A stretch of 64,000 nucleotides of DNA, taken from NCBI RefSeq assembly GCF_016863315.1, contig NZ_BOOQ01000009.1:124001-188000 (forward strand). The letters run 5' to 3'. Shown here in pieces: positions 8,132-19,437 of the stretch. The notes below the pieces were generated by a model. That model searched no databases. It was not told the origin of the DNA and was given only the letters and a program-made list of their open reading frames with translations. A program made the translations under genes and the position numbers. The number at the start of each line of letters is the position of its first letter. The first letter of the stretch is position 1. Origin of the DNA: Planotetraspora silvatica (GTDB lineage: Bacteria; Actinomycetota; Actinomycetes; Streptosporangiales; Streptosporangiaceae).

Positions 8132-9541
8132 TCATGTGCGATACACCGATCCGCCCGCGATGTCGTCCTTGGACAGGCGCCGCATCAGGTAGAGCCCTTC
8201 GAGGGCGAACTCCAGCGCGGCGGCCGCGTGACCGGGGGACTCGTCGCCCTCGCCCAGGCCCAGCCGCGTCATGATCTTCGCCAGGCCGTCCACCCGGCCG
8301 ATGCGCCGCAGCAGCTCGTTGGCCGGGACCAGTTCGCCCGACTCGATCTGGACGCCTTCGGAGAACTTCTCGAGCAGGGGAGCGAGATCCGTCCCGCCCA
8401 GGGTGCCGCGGAACGTCTCGGCCGTCGCCCGGCGGAGCAGGTGGGCGAGCACCTCGACCTCGCGGCCCTCCTCGCTGACCTCGAACTCGACCTTGCCGCG
8501 CAGCGTGGGGACGACGCCGGGCAGGTCGCAGATCCGCGTCACCGGCCGCTCCTCGCCCGTCAGGGCGGCCCGCCGCAGGGCGGACGCGGCGGCGGTCTCG
8601 GCGGCGGCGATGGAGAAGCGCGCGGAGACGCCCGAGCGGGCGTCGACGGCGGTGGACTCCCTGACCAGCCGGGTGAACCGGGCGATGACCTCCACCAGAT
8701 GGGCGGGAAGGTCGGCGCCGAGCTCTTCGAGAGCGGCCTCCTGGCGGATCAGGACCAGTTCGTCCTCGACGGACTGGGGGTAGTGCGTGCGGATCTCCGC
8801 GCCGAACCGGTCCTTGAGCGGCGTGATGATCCGGCCCCGGTTCGTGTAGTCCTCGGGGTTGGCGCTGGCGATGAGCAGGATGTCCAGGGGGAGGCGCAGG
8901 TTGTAGCCGCGGACCTGGACGTCGCGCTCCTCCAGGACGTTCAGCAGTGAGACCTGGATGCGCTCGGCCAGGTCGGGAAGCTCGTTGACGGAGAAGACGC
9001 CGCGGTTGGTCCGGGGGACCAGGCCGTAGTGGACGGTCTCGGGGTCGCCCAGCGTGCGCCCCTCGGCGATCTTGATCGGGTCGACGTCGCCGATGAGGTC
9101 GCCGACCGAGGTGTCCGGAGTGGCCAGCTTCTCGCCGTAGCGGTCGTCGCGATGCCTCCAGGCGACCGGGAGGTCGTCGCCCAGTTCGCCGGCGAGCCGC
9201 AGGCAGCGGACACAGGCCGGCTCGTACGGATGATCGTTGATCTCGCATCCCGCGATGACCGGCGACCACTCGTCGAGAAGCTCGGTGATGGTGCGGATGA
9301 GGCGGGTCTTGCCCTGGCCGCGCTCGCCGAGGAGCACCAGGTCGTGCCCGGCGATCAGGGCCCTTTCCAGATGCGGGAGGACGGTCTCGTCGAAGCCGAT
9401 GATCCCGGGGAACCGGGGCTCGCCGGCCCGGAGCCGGGCCAGGAGGTTCTCGCGGATCTCGGCCTTGACCGTCCGGTGGACGTGTCCACTCTCGCGCAGT
9501 TCACGCAGAGTGCTGCTGGCAGGCGCGGGCGATTTGTGCAC
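8132..9541 (-). CDS. MoxR/ChlI-type AAA+ ATPase
   Basis: 469 aa. Walker A is GERGQGKT (72-79); the Walker B region is GVFSVNELPD (181-190), with Asn-Glu in place of Asp-Glu; sensor-type Asn is in IASANPEDY. The ChlI/MoxR layout predicts a hexameric ATPase acting with the VWA protein encoded next. Between Walker A and B there is an insertion with Cys99, His104, Cys110 and Cys113, spaced like a small zinc site. The start codon is GTG 9541; TAGTCT lies exactly 7 bases upstream, suggesting a leaderless mRNA. It is divergent from the FIST gene across 157 bp. The client substrate is unknown. Confidence 0.88.
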   Translation of the reverse strand: MHKSPAPASSTLRELRESGHVHRTVKAEIRENLLARLRAGEPRFPGIIGFDETVLPHLERALIAGHDLVLLGERGQGKTRLIRTITELLDEWSPVIAGCEINDHPYEPACVRCLRLAGELGDDLPVAWRHRDDRYGEKLATPDTSVGDLIGDVDPIKIAEGRTLGDPETVHYGLVPRTNRGVFSVNELPDLAERIQVSLLNVLEERDVQVRGYNLRLPLDILLIASANPEDYTNRGRIITPLKDRFGAEIRTHYPQSVEDELVLIRQEAALEELGADLPAHLVEVIARFTRLVRESTAVDARSGVSARFSIAAAETAAASALRRAALTGEERPVTRICDLPGVVPTLRGKVEFEVSEEGREVEVLAHLLRRATAETFRGTLGGTDLAPLLEKFSEGVQIESGELVPANELLRRIGRVDGLAKIMTRLGLGEGDESPGHAAAALEFALEGLYLMRRLSKDDIAGGSVYRT

Positions 9542-9698
9542 GCTGCCGAGACTACGTCCCCATCATGGGATCCGGCATCCCCGTTCGGCGGATCCGGATT
9601 TCGGATCTTGACCATCGCGTGACGTGTTGTGTGCGTTGTCGTCCTCCGAGTGGGGACAATCGGGCAAGGAGAACCGCTAGCGAACAGGGGGCGGGGCT

Positions 9699-10877
9699 AT
9701 GGCGGTACTGACAAGCCGCTTCGCCGATGGTCTCGCCGTGGGCACCGATCTGGTGGAGGCCGCGGAGACCGCGATCCGCCAGGCTCTCGCCGGCCTGTCG
9801 GGTCCGCCCGACCTGGTGTGCTTCTTCATCTGCGGGGACGATCCCGAGGAGGTCGGCCGGGCCGGGCAGCGGGCGATGGGCATGGCGCCGGATGCCCACG
9901 TGATCGGGTGCAGCGCGACGGGAGTGATCGGTGATGCCAGAGGGGTCGAGCTCAAACCGGCCGTGAGCGCGTGGGCCGCGTCCCTCGGGGAGGCCAAGGT
10001 CACCACGTTCGCTCTGGAGACCCTCAGGACCAGCGACAGGTTCGTGGTCGTGGGTCTGCCGGAGCGCGGTCTCGACGACCGGGTCGCCATCCTGCTCGCC
10101 GATCCGTACAGCTTCCCCACCGACGCCTTCATCGAACACTCGAGCGAGGTGCTGGGCACCCTGCCGATCATCGGCGGGCTCGCCAACGGCATGCAGGGCC
10201 GAGGATCCGTACGGCTGTTCGCCGACGGGGAGGTCTACAACGAAGGCGCGATCGGAGTGCTCCTGAGCGGCCCGGTGAGCGTCGGAACCGTGGTCAGCCA
10301 GGGATGCCGCCCGATCGGCCCGACCATGGCCGTCACCCACGCCGAGGAGAACCTGCTGCTCGAGCTCGCCGGTCAGCCCGCGCTCGCGCGGCTGGAGGAC
10401 ATCGTCACCGATCTGGACGAGGAGGACCGCGAGCTCGTCGCCTCGGGGTTACAGATCGGCGTCGCGATGGACGAGTACGCGGAGCGGCACGAGCGGGGCG
10501 ACTTCCTCATCCGCGGGGTGCTCGGCATCGACCCTGAACGTGAGGCGGTCGCCGTCGGGGACGTGCTGGAGATCGGCAGGACCGTCCGCTTCCAGGTGAG
10601 GGACGCGGAGACCGCCGACGAGGACCTCTACGAGCTGCTCGACGCCCACCTCGAGAGGGTCGGGCGGGTCGACGGCGCGTTGCTGTTCTCCTGCAACGGC
10701 CGGGGTTCGGCGATGTTCGGGACTCCGGATCATGACGCTCTGGCCGTGCGGGATACGCTCGGCCCGATCGGCGTCGCGGGGTTCTTCGCCGCGGGCGAGG
10801 TGGGCCCCGTCGGCGGGCAGAACCACGTGCACGGCTTCACCGCCTCGATCCTGGTGTTCTCCTCCTCACCCCCATAG
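9699..10877 (+). CDS. FIST N- and C-domain sensory protein
   Basis: 392 aa. It carries the FIST_N region (about residues 30-215, with GCSATGVI and the pattern ADPYSFPTD) followed by FIST_C (about 225-370, ending in the typical GxNxxHGFTASI). FIST proteins are proposed small-ligand sensors (possibly amino acids) attached to signal-transduction systems; here the domain pair stands alone without an output domain. The stop TAG sits inside the Shine-Dalgarno of the following ROK gene, so the two are probably one operon. ATG 9699 follows a purine-rich GGGGGCGGGG. Confidence 0.85.
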   Translation: MAVLTSRFADGLAVGTDLVEAAETAIRQALAGLSGPPDLVCFFICGDDPEEVGRAGQRAMGMAPDAHVIGCSATGVIGDARGVELKPAVSAWAASLGEAKVTTFALETLRTSDRFVVVGLPERGLDDRVAILLADPYSFPTDAFIEHSSEVLGTLPIIGGLANGMQGRGSVRLFADGEVYNEGAIGVLLSGPVSVGTVVSQGCRPIGPTMAVTHAEENLLLELAGQPALARLEDIVTDLDEEDRELVASGLQIGVAMDEYAERHERGDFLIRGVLGIDPEREAVAVGDVLEIGRTVRFQVRDAETADEDLYELLDAHLERVGRVDGALLFSCNGRGSAMFGTPDHDALAVRDTLGPIGVAGFFAAGEVGPVGGQNHVHGFTASILVFSSSPP

Positions 10878-10886
10878 GAGCGTGAC

Positions 10887-11852
10887 GTGGCCGACCTGGT
10901 GCTGGCCGTCGACATCGGCGGGACGAAATTCGCCGCGGGACTGGTCGGGCCGGACGGAGAGCTCATCTCCTCCGAGCGCGTGGCGACTCCTCCCGGAGGT
11001 GACGCCGAGGCCCTGTGGGAGGCCCTGACCGGCCTCATCGACGGGCTCGGCTCGCCGGAGGACGTCGCCGGCGTCGGAATCGGCTCGGGCGGGCCGATGA
11101 CCTGGCCGTCCGGCGAGGTCTCGCCGCTGAACATGCCCGGCTGGCGGGACTTCCCGCTCCGGGAGCGGCTCGCCGAGCGTTTTCCCGGCGTTCCGGTCCG
11201 CATCCACAACGACGCGGTCTGCCTGGCCATCGCCGAGCACTCGCACGGCGCGGGCCGCGGCTCCGACAACATGCTGGGCATGGTGGTCTCCACAGGCGTC
11301 GGCGGGGGGCTCATCCTCGGCGGCCGCCTGATCGACGGAGGAACGGGAAACGCCGGTCACATCGGGCACGTGGTCGTGGACCCGGAGGGGCCGCCCTGCC
11401 GGTGCGGCGGCAGAGGGTGCCTGGAGGCCGTCGCCCGCGGCCCGGGCCTCGCCGAGTGGGCCGTCTCACAGGGCTGGACGCCGGGATCCCAGCCGCAGGG
11501 CGAGGGGCTCTACCAGGAGGCGGCCACCGCGAACGGCCGACGGCTGGCCCTGGACGCGGCCGCGGGGGACCCGATCGCCTCCGCCGCGATGGTCAGAGCC
11601 GGGCGCGCCGTCGGCATCGCGATCGCCTCGGCCACCCATCTGTGCGACCTCGACGTCGTGACCGTCGGGGGCGGGCTCTCGCAGGCCGGGCCGCTCCTGT
11701 TCGACCCCCTCGAAGAGGCACTCCGTGAGCACGCGCGCATGGAGTTCTCCGCACGGGTCCGCGTGGTGCCCGCGATGCTCGGCCAGGACGCCGGGCTCAT
11801 CGGCGCCGCCGGGCTGATCCTCGACGCCGATCGCTATTGGGCGCCCCGCTAA
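10887..11852 (+). CDS. ROK-family sugar kinase (glucokinase-like)
   Basis: 321 aa. The ATP-binding motif DIGGTK is at 9-14, the catalytic aspartate probably Asp109 in IHNDAV, and the ROK zinc signature is complete: His158 plus CRCGGRGC with Cys171, Cys173 and Cys178. No N-terminal helix-turn-helix is present, so it is a kinase and not a NagC-type repressor. Glucose is the commonest substrate, but N-acetylhexosamines or allose are possible. GTG 10887 follows AGGAG at 7 bases; the gene lies 9 bases after the FIST gene. Confidence 0.88.
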   Translation: MADLVLAVDIGGTKFAAGLVGPDGELISSERVATPPGGDAEALWEALTGLIDGLGSPEDVAGVGIGSGGPMTWPSGEVSPLNMPGWRDFPLRERLAERFPGVPVRIHNDAVCLAIAEHSHGAGRGSDNMLGMVVSTGVGGGLILGGRLIDGGTGNAGHIGHVVVDPEGPPCRCGGRGCLEAVARGPGLAEWAVSQGWTPGSQPQGEGLYQEAATANGRRLALDAAAGDPIASAAMVRAGRAVGIAIASATHLCDLDVVTVGGGLSQAGPLLFDPLEEALREHARMEFSARVRVVPAMLGQDAGLIGAAGLILDADRYWAPR

Positions 11853-11892
11853 CCTGTGTGACGGCCGGTCCGACAGGTGAAGGGCGACTCGC

Positions 11893-12540
11893 ATGGGTCT
11901 CGGGGCGTTGGCGGGAATCGCGCTCGTGGCGTTGGGCATGGTCCTGACGCCCGGGCCGAACATGGTCTATCTGGTCTCGCGTTCGATCACGCAGGGACGG
12001 CGGGCGGGGCTGGTCTCCCTGATCGGTGTCGCGGTGGGCTTCCTCGCCTATCTGGCGGCCACCTGTTTCGGGCTGACGGCGGTGTTCGCCCTGGTCCCCG
12101 AGGCATACGTCGCGATCAAGCTGGCCGGTGCGGGTTACCTGCTCTACCTGGCGTGGAAGACCCTGAAGCCGGGCGGCACGTCGGTCTTCCAGCCGAAGGC
12201 GCTCAAGCCGGACCCGCCCCGGAAGCTGTTCATGATGGGGCTCGTCACCAACCTGCTCAACCCCAAGGCCGCCGTGATGTACATGTCGCTGCTGCCGCAG
12301 TTCATCGACCCCTCAGCGGGTGACGTGATGACGCAGAGTTTCCTGCTGGGGACCGTGCAGATCGTGATCAGCATGGCGATCAACACGCTCATCGTGCTGA
12401 CCGCGGGAAGCCTCGCGGCGTTCCTCGGCACGCGGCCGACCTGGCTGCGCTTCCAGCGGTACGTCATGGGCACCATGCTGGGCGCGTTCGCGGTCAAGCT
12501 CGCCACCGACCGTTCGCGGGCCGTGATCGCGACGCCGTGA
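11893..12540 (+). CDS. LysE/RhtB-family amino-acid exporter
   Basis: 215 aa with six predicted hydrophobic segments. The N-terminal motif LTPGPNMVYLVSRSITQGRRAGL (broken here as LTPGPN near residue 20, then GRRAG near 36) is diagnostic of the LysE/RhtB translocators, which export lysine, threonine or homoserine. The next gene is threonine deaminase, so a threonine or 2-oxobutyrate-linked role is an attractive but unproven guess. ATG 11893 follows GAAGGG. Confidence 0.88.
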   Translation: MGLGALAGIALVALGMVLTPGPNMVYLVSRSITQGRRAGLVSLIGVAVGFLAYLAATCFGLTAVFALVPEAYVAIKLAGAGYLLYLAWKTLKPGGTSVFQPKALKPDPPRKLFMMGLVTNLLNPKAAVMYMSLLPQFIDPSAGDVMTQSFLLGTVQIVISMAINTLIVLTAGSLAAFLGTRPTWLRFQRYVMGTMLGAFAVKLATDRSRAVIATP

Positions 12541-12567
12541 GCGGCGCCGTACGAAAGGATGGACGGC

Positions 12568-13782
12568 ATGGCTGTCCCACAGATGACGTTCGACGACGTC
12601 GTCGCCGCGCGCGAGGTTCTCGACGACGTGATCGCGCACACTCCGGTGGTGCACTCGCGCGTCCTTTCCGAGACCGTCGGCGGGCCGGTCTACCTCAAGT
12701 GCGAGAACCTCCAGCGGGCCGGGTCGTTCAAGGTCCGGGGCGCCTACGTGCGCATCGCGCGGCTGACCGACGAGGAGCGGGCGCGCGGGGTCGTGGCCGC
12801 GAGCGCCGGCAACCACGCCCAGGGAGTGGCGCTCGGCTCCGGGCTGCTCGGCGCCAAGTCGACGGTCTACATGCCTGAGGGCGCGCCGCTGCCGAAGGTG
12901 GAGGCCACCCGGGCGTACGGCGCGGACGTCGTCTTCGCGGGGCACACGGTCGACGTGGCGCTGCAGGCGGCGCAGGAGCACGCGGAGAAGACCGGTGCGC
13001 TGTTCATCCACCCGTTCGACCACCCGGACATCGTCGCCGGTCAGGGCACGGTCGGCCTGGAGATCCTGGAGCAACTGCCGGAGGCGGCCACGATCGTGCT
13101 CCCGATCGGCGGTGGCGGCCTGGCCGCCGGCGTGGCGCTCGCGGTGAAGTCGCAACGGCCGGGGATCCGGGTGGTCGGCGTCCAGGCGGAACGGGCGGCC
13201 GCCTATCCGGAGTCGCTCGCGGCCGGGCATCCGGTGATGGTGGAGCCCGCGTCCACGATGGCGGACGGGATCGCGGTCGGGCGTCCGGGCGAGTTGCCGT
13301 TCGAGCTGATCCACTATCTGGTCGACAGGGTGGTGACGGTCTCCGAGGAGTCCCTGTCGCGGGCCCTGCTGCTGTGCCTGGAGCGCTCGAAGCTGGTCGT
13401 CGAGCCCGCGGGCGTCGCCGGGGTGGCGGCGCTGCTCGACCAGCCGCACGCCTTCGAACCGCCCGTGGTCGTGGTGCTCTCCGGCGGGAACATCGATCCC
13501 CTGCTGCTCGCCCGCGTGCTCAGGCACGGCCTCGCGGCGGCCGGGCGTTATCTCGCGTTCCGCATCCGGCTGACCGACCGGCCCGGCGCGCTCGCGTCGC
13601 TCCTCGGCAGGCTGGCGGACCTCGGTGTCAACGTGCTCGACGTGGTGCACGAACGGATGGGCGCCCGCCTCCACCTCGACGAGGTCGAGGTCCTGCTGCA
13701 GTTGGAGACCAGAGGGCCGGCGCACTGCGACGAGGTGCTGAGCGCGCTCAGGCGCGACGGGCACAAGCTGATCTTCTCCTGA
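12568..13782 (+). CDS. ilvA: Threonine ammonia-lyase (threonine deaminase) with one ACT domain
   Basis: 404 aa from ATG 12568, preferred to ATG 12559 because GAAAGGA lies 8 bases before the former and overlaps the latter. It converts threonine to 2-oxobutyrate and ammonia, the entry to isoleucine synthesis. PLP lysine is Lys55 in GSFKVRGAY; the glycine-rich phosphate loop IGGGGLAAG is near residue 185. A single ACT-like domain occupies about 325-404 (FRIRLTDRPGALASLL), the short TdcB/actinobacterial form, not the long two-domain IlvA. It is 27 bases downstream of the LysE exporter. Confidence 0.92.
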   Translation: MAVPQMTFDDVVAAREVLDDVIAHTPVVHSRVLSETVGGPVYLKCENLQRAGSFKVRGAYVRIARLTDEERARGVVAASAGNHAQGVALGSGLLGAKSTVYMPEGAPLPKVEATRAYGADVVFAGHTVDVALQAAQEHAEKTGALFIHPFDHPDIVAGQGTVGLEILEQLPEAATIVLPIGGGGLAAGVALAVKSQRPGIRVVGVQAERAAAYPESLAAGHPVMVEPASTMADGIAVGRPGELPFELIHYLVDRVVTVSEESLSRALLLCLERSKLVVEPAGVAGVAALLDQPHAFEPPVVVVLSGGNIDPLLLARVLRHGLAAAGRYLAFRIRLTDRPGALASLLGRLADLGVNVLDVVHERMGARLHLDEVEVLLQLETRGPAHCDEVLSALRRDGHKLIFS

Positions 13783-13843
13783 TCCCGCAGGCCGGCGCGG
13801 GCATCGCTCACGCCGGCGCGGCATCAGAGCACCGCGGCATTGG

Positions 13844-15313
13844 TCAGATCACCGCGGCGGGCCGCCTGGGCTGGTACAGCCACGCGTCGAAGAGGCCGGA
13901 CAGATCCTTGCCGGACATCTGCTCGGCCAGGCCGACGAACTGCTCGGTGGTGGCGTTGCCGTACTGGTGGGAAGCAGTCCACTTCTTGATCAGAGCGAAG
14001 AAGGTCGCGTCGCCGATCTCCCTGCGCAGCGCGTGCAGGGTCATGGCCCCCCGTGTGTACACCGAGCCGTTGAACAGGTCGGCGCGCTGGGCCCGGCCCG
14101 GGGGGTAGCTCCACATGGAGTCGGCGGTCTTCGCGTAGTAGTTGCGGAAGACCGTGTCGGCCGTCGTGCCGCCCTCGTGCTCCGACCACAGCCACTCGGC
14201 GTAGGTGGCGAAGCCCTCGTTCAGCCACAGGTCCTTCCAGCGGGTGATGCTCACGCTGTCGCCGAACCACTGGTGGGCCAGTTCGTGGGCCATGACCCCC
14301 GAATCCGGGGTGAACCCTCCGTAGATCGGCTTGGTCTGGTTCTCCAGCGCGTAGCCGGCGGCGTAGTCGTCCACCACGGCCCCGGTCGAGGAGAACGGGT
14401 AGGGGCCGAAGACGGTCGACCAGTAGTCGGTGATCTGCCCGGTCTTCGTGTAGAGGGTGTCCAGCGAGCCGTGGAACGCGGGGTCGACGGCCGCGTAGAC
14501 GGGGGTGCCGGCGGCGCTCTTCCCCGTGCGCGTCTCGAACCTGCCGGTCGTCATCGTCGCGAGGTAGGAGGCCATCGGATGCCTCTCCCGCCACACGAAC
14601 GTGGTCCTGCCGTCACTCGTCGCGGGCGTTCCGGCGAGTTCGCCGTTCGCGATCGCGGTGACGCCCGCGGGCACCGTGATCTCGAAGGCGTACGTGGCCT
14701 TGTCGGACGGATGGTCGTTCGAGGGGAACCAGGTCTTGGCCCCGTTGGGCTCGCAGGTGACGAACGAGCCGTCCGGCGTCGCGATGAACCCGTAGGTCCC
14801 CAGGTTGGCGTAGTTGCGGATCGGATCGGGCACCCCGGCGTAGTCGACGGTGACGTCGAAACGCGCGTCCTTGGCGATCCGCGCCACCGGGGAGATCGTC
14901 AGCTCGTCGTCGCGCCGGCCGAACCGGGCGGCGGCGCCGTCGACGGTGACCTGGCTCACCGTGAGCCCGTGCAGGTCGAGGTCGAAGGCCGTCAGATCCT
15001 GTACGGCTCTCGCCCGCACGGTCGCGCTGCCCGACAGGCGCCTGGAAGCGGGGTCGTAGGAGAGCTTGAGCCCGTAGTGCTCGACGTCGTAGCCGCCGTT
15101 GCCGTCCTCGGGGAAGTCGGGGTCGCCGATCCCGGAGGCCCCCTGGGTGCCGCTTCCCGGCGCAGCACCGCCCACCGCGCCCTCGGAGGCGGAGCACGCT
15201 GCGGAGACGCCTGCGAGAGGCAGGGCGAGGGACAACGCGACCCCCAGCGACAGCGGTCGCAGGAGTCTTCCCACGGGGCGGCGCGGCGGGGTCGCCGAAT
15301 GATGAGCAGCCAT
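13844..15313 (-). CDS. M1-family zinc metallopeptidase, exported
   Basis: 489 aa from ATG 15313, chosen over GTG 15325 because AAGGTGG lies 8-9 bases ahead of it. The N-terminus has an Arg-rich start, a hydrophobic stretch and Cys40 (SAAC), so it is exported and possibly a lipoprotein. The zinc site is complete: HELAH (His343, Glu344, His347) and Glu366 in LWLNEGFATY. The M1 exopeptidase motif GxMEN appears as GYALENQ. At about 490 aa it lacks the large C-terminal domain of PepN, matching the short secreted actinobacterial aminopeptidases. Lies downstream of hppD on the same strand. Confidence 0.88.
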   Translation of the reverse strand: MAAHHSATPPRRPVGRLLRPLSLGVALSLALPLAGVSAACSASEGAVGGAAPGSGTQGASGIGDPDFPEDGNGGYDVEHYGLKLSYDPASRRLSGSATVRARAVQDLTAFDLDLHGLTVSQVTVDGAAARFGRRDDELTISPVARIAKDARFDVTVDYAGVPDPIRNYANLGTYGFIATPDGSFVTCEPNGAKTWFPSNDHPSDKATYAFEITVPAGVTAIANGELAGTPATSDGRTTFVWRERHPMASYLATMTTGRFETRTGKSAAGTPVYAAVDPAFHGSLDTLYTKTGQITDYWSTVFGPYPFSSTGAVVDDYAAGYALENQTKPIYGGFTPDSGVMAHELAHQWFGDSVSITRWKDLWLNEGFATYAEWLWSEHEGGTTADTVFRNYYAKTADSMWSYPPGRAQRADLFNGSVYTRGAMTLHALRREIGDATFFALIKKWTASHQYGNATTEQFVGLAEQMSGKDLSGLFDAWLYQPRRPAAVI

Positions 15314-15321
15314 ATGTCGAG

Positions 15322-15339
15322 CCACCTTACGTGAGGTGG
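15322..15339. promoter_or_regulatory. Palindrome overlapping the M1 peptidase ribosome-binding site
   Basis: CCACCT-TACGTG-AGGTGG is an 18-bp near-palindrome whose right-hand arm, read on the minus strand, includes the AAGGTGG Shine-Dalgarno. It could be a repressor operator or an RNA hairpin masking the ribosome-binding site. No regulator gene is adjacent. Confidence 0.35.
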
Positions 15340-15399
15340 GTTCCCAGGTCAGGCACCGACGATCCGGCTTTTCCCCCGCCGCCCGCTACCGCGTGACCC

Positions 15400-17067
<1,668 letters not shown>

Positions 17068-17195
17068 GCCGGAACGCGGGCGGGAAAACCGCGCCGTACG
17101 CCAGTATGGGAATGGGCCAAGCATTGTTATCCATCGTTTACCGTGGATCCATCCGCCCAGCTCACGGGTGTAAGGGGACGTTTTGGGGGTAACGC

Positions 17196-19430
17196 GTGCA
17201 CGGCGGCGACGACGGTCGGGGGGACCGTGACAGCCGGAATTGGACCAAGCCAGTCGAAAGCGGCGAAGGGCCAATACCGGCTGAATGGGGGACCGTTCAG
17301 CGAGTCGTGAAGCGACCGCGGAAGCGGCTGCTCCGGATCGTCCTCATCGCGGTGGCGGCGTTGGCCGTGGCGCTGATCGCCGCCGTCGGCGTCGTGTGGG
17401 CGCTGACCCCGATTCCGGACACGACCCAGGAGCTGGCCACGGCGCAGGGCTCGGTGATCTACTACCGCGACGGCAGGTCCGTCCTCGCCAACGAGGGCGT
17501 CAACCGGAAGAACGTGCCGCTCAGCCAGGTCCCCACGATGGTGCGGAACGCGGTCATCGCCGCGGAGAACCGGACGTTCTACCAGGACAAAGGCGTCTCG
17601 CTCTCCGGCACCGCGCGCGCCATGTGGTCCACGCTCACCGGCCGCCAACTCCAGGGCGGCTCGACGATCACCCAGCAGATGGTCCGCAACTACTACAGCG
17701 GCCTCGGTCAGGAACGCTCCATCGGGCGCAAGCTCAAGGAGATCATGATCGCCCTGAAGGTCGATCAGTCGAAGTCCAAGGACTGGGTACTCGAGCAGTA
17801 TCTCAACACGATCTACTTCGGCCGCGGCGCCTACGGCATCCAGGCCGCCTCGCTGGCGTATTTCAACAAGGACGTGCAGAACCTCACCCCGGCCGAGGGG
17901 GCGTATCTGGCGACGGTGATCCAGCAGCCCAGCCGGTTCGCCGACCCCAAGGGCGCCGACCTCGACGCGGCACGCTCCCGCTGGCACGCGGTGATCGACG
18001 GGATGGTCGCCACGCGGGCGCTGACCTCCGCCTCCGCGGCCGTCCAGGAGTTCCCCAAGCTGGCCGCGCAGAAGGCCCCGCTGTCCCTCGGAGGCCAGAA
18101 CGGCTACATGCTCGCCCAGGTGCGGGCGGAGCTGAACCGGCTGGGCTACACCGACGAGGACATCAACCAGGGCGGCCTCAAGATCACCACGACCTTCGAC
18201 AAGAAGCTCATGGGGCTCGCGCAGGCGTCGGTGAAGGCGGTGCTGCCCAGCGACACGCCCAAGAGCGTCCGCACCGGTCTCGCCGCGGTCGACCCGGCCA
18301 CCGGGGAGGTGGTCGCCTTCTACGGAGGCCGGTACGAGACCAACCAGTACGACAACGCGTTCTCCGCGAAGGTCCAGGCCGGTTCGACGTTCAAGCCCTA
18401 CGCGCTCGCCGCGGCCCTGCAGGCGGGCTACGGCCTCGGCACCCGGGTGTACGGCAACTCGCCCCTGAAGGTCGACACGGCCGAGATCCCCAACTCCGAG
18501 AACAGGTCGTACGGCTCGGCCATCACGCTCGTGCAGGCCGCCCGCTACTCCGTCAACACCGCGTTCGTCGACCTCGGGCGACTGGTCGGACTGGACAAGG
18601 TCGCGGCGGCGGCGGAGGCGGCGGGGATCCCGCCCGACCAGCTCGTCAAGCAGAAGGACTTCCCCACCTTCCCGCTCGGCACGGCGTCGGTGAGCGCCGT
18701 CCAGCAGGCCTCCGGGTTCGCCACGTTCGCCGCGAAGGGCGTCCACCGCCAGGCACACGTGATCCGTGCGATCACCGACGCGAACGGGCAGACCAAGAAG
18801 ATCACCGTAAGCGGCGTGCGGGCCTTCAGCGAGGCCACGGCCGCGGACACGACCTACGCGCTGGAGCAGGTCGTGACCGGTGGCACCGGCACCGCCGCCC
18901 GCCTCTACGACCGCCCCGTGGCCGGGAAGACCGGGACGACCGACGAGTCGGCCGCCGTCTGGTTCTCCGGGTACGTCCCCCAGTTGGCCGTGGCGGTCGA
19001 CATGTTCCGCGACGACAACAAAGCGGTGACCGTGCCCGGCTACGGGGCGCTGTACGGCGGGACGTTGCCCGCCCAGGTCTGGAAGTACTTCATGAGCGCG
19101 GCCATGGAGGGCAAGCCGGTCAAGGAGTTCCCCGACCCCGTGTCCTGGGATCCCTATTACTACTGGGATGGGTACGGCTCGAGCGCGTCGCCCTCGCAGT
19201 CGCCGAGCACGGGCGTCACCCCCGTGCCCAGCCCGCCGGACAGGGGGGTGGTCACGCCGGATCCCGGCGTCTCCACCGGTTCCAGCGGCCCGCCCGCACC
19301 CGGTGACGGTGACGTCGGCGGAGGCGCCGGGGACGGAGGCCTGGGCGTGCCCGGCGACGGCAGGCCACCTGACGCCGGAACCCCTGGTCAGCCGCCGCCG
19401 GTGGTGCCGACTCAGCCGGGCATCGGCTGA
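17196..19430 (+). CDS. Class A penicillin-binding protein (transglycosylase/transpeptidase)
   Basis: 744 aa. A cytoplasmic N-terminus and one membrane anchor (46-70) precede a GT51 transglycosylase domain: catalytic Glu124 in AENRTFY (the usual Glu-Asp is Glu-Asn) and GGSTITQQ (154-161). The transpeptidase domain has all three active-site boxes: STFK (Ser397, Lys400), SVN (452-454) and KTGT (578-581). The C-terminal 100 residues are a Pro/Ser/Gly-rich low-complexity tail, probably wall-spanning. It polymerises and cross-links peptidoglycan outside the membrane. GTG 17196 follows GGGGGTAAC. The 128-bp gap before it holds no clear promoter box. Confidence 0.94.
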   Translation: MHGGDDGRGDRDSRNWTKPVESGEGPIPAEWGTVQRVVKRPRKRLLRIVLIAVAALAVALIAAVGVVWALTPIPDTTQELATAQGSVIYYRDGRSVLANEGVNRKNVPLSQVPTMVRNAVIAAENRTFYQDKGVSLSGTARAMWSTLTGRQLQGGSTITQQMVRNYYSGLGQERSIGRKLKEIMIALKVDQSKSKDWVLEQYLNTIYFGRGAYGIQAASLAYFNKDVQNLTPAEGAYLATVIQQPSRFADPKGADLDAARSRWHAVIDGMVATRALTSASAAVQEFPKLAAQKAPLSLGGQNGYMLAQVRAELNRLGYTDEDINQGGLKITTTFDKKLMGLAQASVKAVLPSDTPKSVRTGLAAVDPATGEVVAFYGGRYETNQYDNAFSAKVQAGSTFKPYALAAALQAGYGLGTRVYGNSPLKVDTAEIPNSENRSYGSAITLVQAARYSVNTAFVDLGRLVGLDKVAAAAEAAGIPPDQLVKQKDFPTFPLGTASVSAVQQASGFATFAAKGVHRQAHVIRAITDANGQTKKITVSGVRAFSEATAADTTYALEQVVTGGTGTAARLYDRPVAGKTGTTDESAAVWFSGYVPQLAVAVDMFRDDNKAVTVPGYGALYGGTLPAQVWKYFMSAAMEGKPVKEFPDPVSWDPYYYWDGYGSSASPSQSPSTGVTPVPSPPDRGVVTPDPGVSTGSSGPPAPGDGDVGGGAGDGGLGVPGDGRPPDAGTPGQPPPVVPTQPGIG

Positions 19431-19437
19431 TGGCCGG

